From Suillus spraguei (lineage: Eukaryota > Basidiomycota > Agaricomycetes > Boletales > Suillaceae): 20,424 nucleotides of DNA. The DNA is taken from NCBI GenBank assembly GCA_016800925.1, contig JABCPU010000952.1, positions 1-20,424 of the forward strand. Direction: 5' to 3'. This document shows positions 18,805-20,424 of this stretch, in pieces. Position numbers and translations under genes: made by a program. The first letter of the stretch is position 1. Each line of letters starts with the position of its first letter. Below the pieces are notes generated by a model. That model was not told where the DNA came from, made no database searches, and worked only from the letters and a program-made list of their open reading frames with translations.

Positions 18805-20389
18805 CTAAACTTGATTGTTGTCAGCGCCACCAGCTATCTTACCGCCTCCAGACATCATGTTAAGCTCGTGTGGACACGATAACATTTCCGTTGAAGGCGT
18901 GGATTGGTATGTGGGGAAGACCGGCACGTTTTCACCGGAAGATTAAAAAGTATGCGAGAAGCAAGAACGCTGTGCGCAACAACCTGAGGTCTAAAATTGA
19001 GGGATGAGCTTTGACGATATACATCTACATGTATGGGTCGACCAGACTAACACGTCTAACAAATCGCTGTATGTGAGCTAGGATCTACTCAGTTCTTCGA
19101 GATCAGCTCAACAAAGAAAGAACTCACAGGCAGCACAGCGATTACAAGCACATTTGCTGTAGATATCACTATAGAGATGTCAGCACAAAATCAATAACCT
19201 AATGGTGTTCATACTCATGATGCAGAATATGTAGAACAGTCCATCACGATAGATAATCCTTATTAGCGTACTATGAGAACCAAGATAGTGTCGATATCTC
19301 AAAAATGCGGTGGTAGACATGAAACTAGAAGTGAATTTTCAGGTAAGGTACTTTGAATTAATGATCGTCTCACCAATCTCGAAAAACGCTAGGAGTCCAT
19401 ACGCAAGGGCACTACTACGATGCCCCTCAAGCACGCAAGGCGGGGAGGCTGAAAAGAATGAATACTAAGACTAGATGTGAACATTGAGACCTCACCACTT
19501 GAAATGTCCAAATTGATAGGGCAGCACTTAGAACCACAGCCGTTACCAAGACGGCCTGCGCCACACAGGTCAGTGTGCTCAAGGGAGGTAAAAATATCAC
19601 TGTACCGAACCCAAAGAGAAGAACGATCAAGTAAGTGTTGTTGTTGCCAGAGAAGCCGTAGATCCTGGCAATCAATAATCCTGCGTTTGAATATAGACCC
19701 ACACCGTAATGTCGTATGAAAAAGCCAACCTTCCGAGGCAACGATTCCCAAGAAATGTATACCTGCAGAATATCATTGTAAATCCATGTAATGAAAATTG
19801 TCTGGACCAACCATTTGTACCATCATTAAATGGCATACACTGCATTGGTGTGAGCTATAGTAAGGGTAGTTGTCGCCGCAAAGATCGAACATGTACTCAC
19901 ATCTTGCGTGCCCCATGTCTTGAGAGCGGCTGGTTGGGAATCAGCTTTTGCGTAGTCGTGCACGCTGGCGTAAATATCTCACAATACAAGGTCATGAATG
20001 CACCAGCAAAGGGCACATATCGCGAAACTATGAAGGTTATGCGAACAACCCCCCACTTCCGTCCCCAGGCCCACTGAACCTACAAGAGAAATCAGCACCA
20101 AGATATATATGGCTAATTTGTTCTGACTTCAGAGTGTAGCGTGACAAAGTAGTCATAAATCTAGTGATGCATCAGAATTATCATTGATCATCGAGACTGG
20201 ACGGTACAACTTACCAGGATTGCTAATGCGGCGACTGAAGCCGATTCGTGAATAACAATGAATGTTGCTATCAGCCTGACCTTACCGTTAACGTACTTCG
20301 TTGACAAGAAATATTAGAGAAGGGTTGCGGACAGAGCACGACTGAATTACCTTGACTAGCTGCAAACCGAAGGTATCCGGGGTTGACAT
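18805..20389 (-). CDS. DUF6533-type seven-transmembrane protein, splice model partly unresolved
   Basis: Agaricomycete-type membrane protein of the DUF6533 family, which has many paralogs of unknown function in mushrooms. Supported exons: 20389-20351 (MSTPDTFGLQLVK), 20295-20286 (10 nt), 20234-20215, 20160-20128 (IYDYFVTLHSE) and 20079-19983 (WAWGRKWGVVRITFIVSRY). These join to the family signature KYVNVAALAILIYDYFVTL. Further exons: 19762-19730 (IHFLGIVASEG) and 19680 to about 19499 (LLIARIYGFSGNNNTYLIV, then a membrane segment AQAVLVTAVVLSAAL). Next come a TM5-like LAYGLLAFFEIGE (about 19375-19450), STLIRIIYRDGLFYIF (about 19225-19270), STANVLVIAVLP and VVAHSVLASRILFNL (about 18937-18985). 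Joins between 19983 and 19762 and around 19499-19290 are not settled. The end is either TGA 18855-18857 or, after a frame change, TAG 18805-18807. The gene may be live or lightly damaged. Confidence 0.65.
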
Positions 20390-20424
20390 CGTCTCTTGTT
20401 GGCCCAACGGTTGAATAAATTGCA

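Overview
The window looks like nuclear DNA of a filamentous basidiomycete, most likely an Agaricomycete. Real genes carry many short (46-60 bp) GT-AG introns, several next to CTAAT/CTGAC-like branch sites. The protein families also fit that group: a Plavaka-type transposase, a Crinkler-type protein, a two-LysM secreted protein and a DUF6533-type membrane protein. No bacterial operon structure is seen. All calls come from reading translated exons by eye; no database search was run.

Layout. Positions 1-8100 are a repeat-rich graveyard. A minus-strand candidate gene of unknown function (about 410-853) is followed by a badly decayed Plavaka-type transposase (about 1390-4493), a hAT transposase tail (5116-5268) with CTTC/GAAG-rich subterminal sequence (to about 5600), and a broken Crinkler-like gene with two tandem ubiquitin-like N-terminal domains (6894-7980). 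Positions 8200-9300 hold no recognisable gene but contain short direct repeats, a 10-bp-arm hairpin and a perfect 22-bp-arm hairpin. A four-exon LysM protein gene lies on the minus strand (10042-10717). A gene-poor stretch (10718-12348) follows, with an 18-bp perfect palindrome.

Positions 12349-16299 form a compact housekeeping block. It holds a mitochondrial-looking DUF2358/C6orf136-like protein (minus), the GINS subunit PSF1 (minus), and the NEDD8-activating-enzyme regulatory subunit ULA1 (plus, seven exons). PSF1 and ULA1 are divergent with only 125 bp between start codons, and an MCB-type ACGCGT lies in that gap.

Positions 16450-18440 are the most unusual part. Five tandem units of about 147 bp each carry three tRNA-like hairpins, a near-perfect Pol III B box and a T6-T7 tract. 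The array is flanked by two diverged, oppositely oriented copies of an unidentified exon fragment. Positions 18805-20389 hold a multi-exon DUF6533-type seven-transmembrane protein gene on the minus strand, with a predicted 10-nt microexon and a possible frameshift near its end.

Functionally the genes are mostly independent. PSF1 (replication) and ULA1 (cullin neddylation) may share a cell-cycle-responsive promoter. The LysM and Crinkler-like genes suggest an organism that interacts with other organisms.
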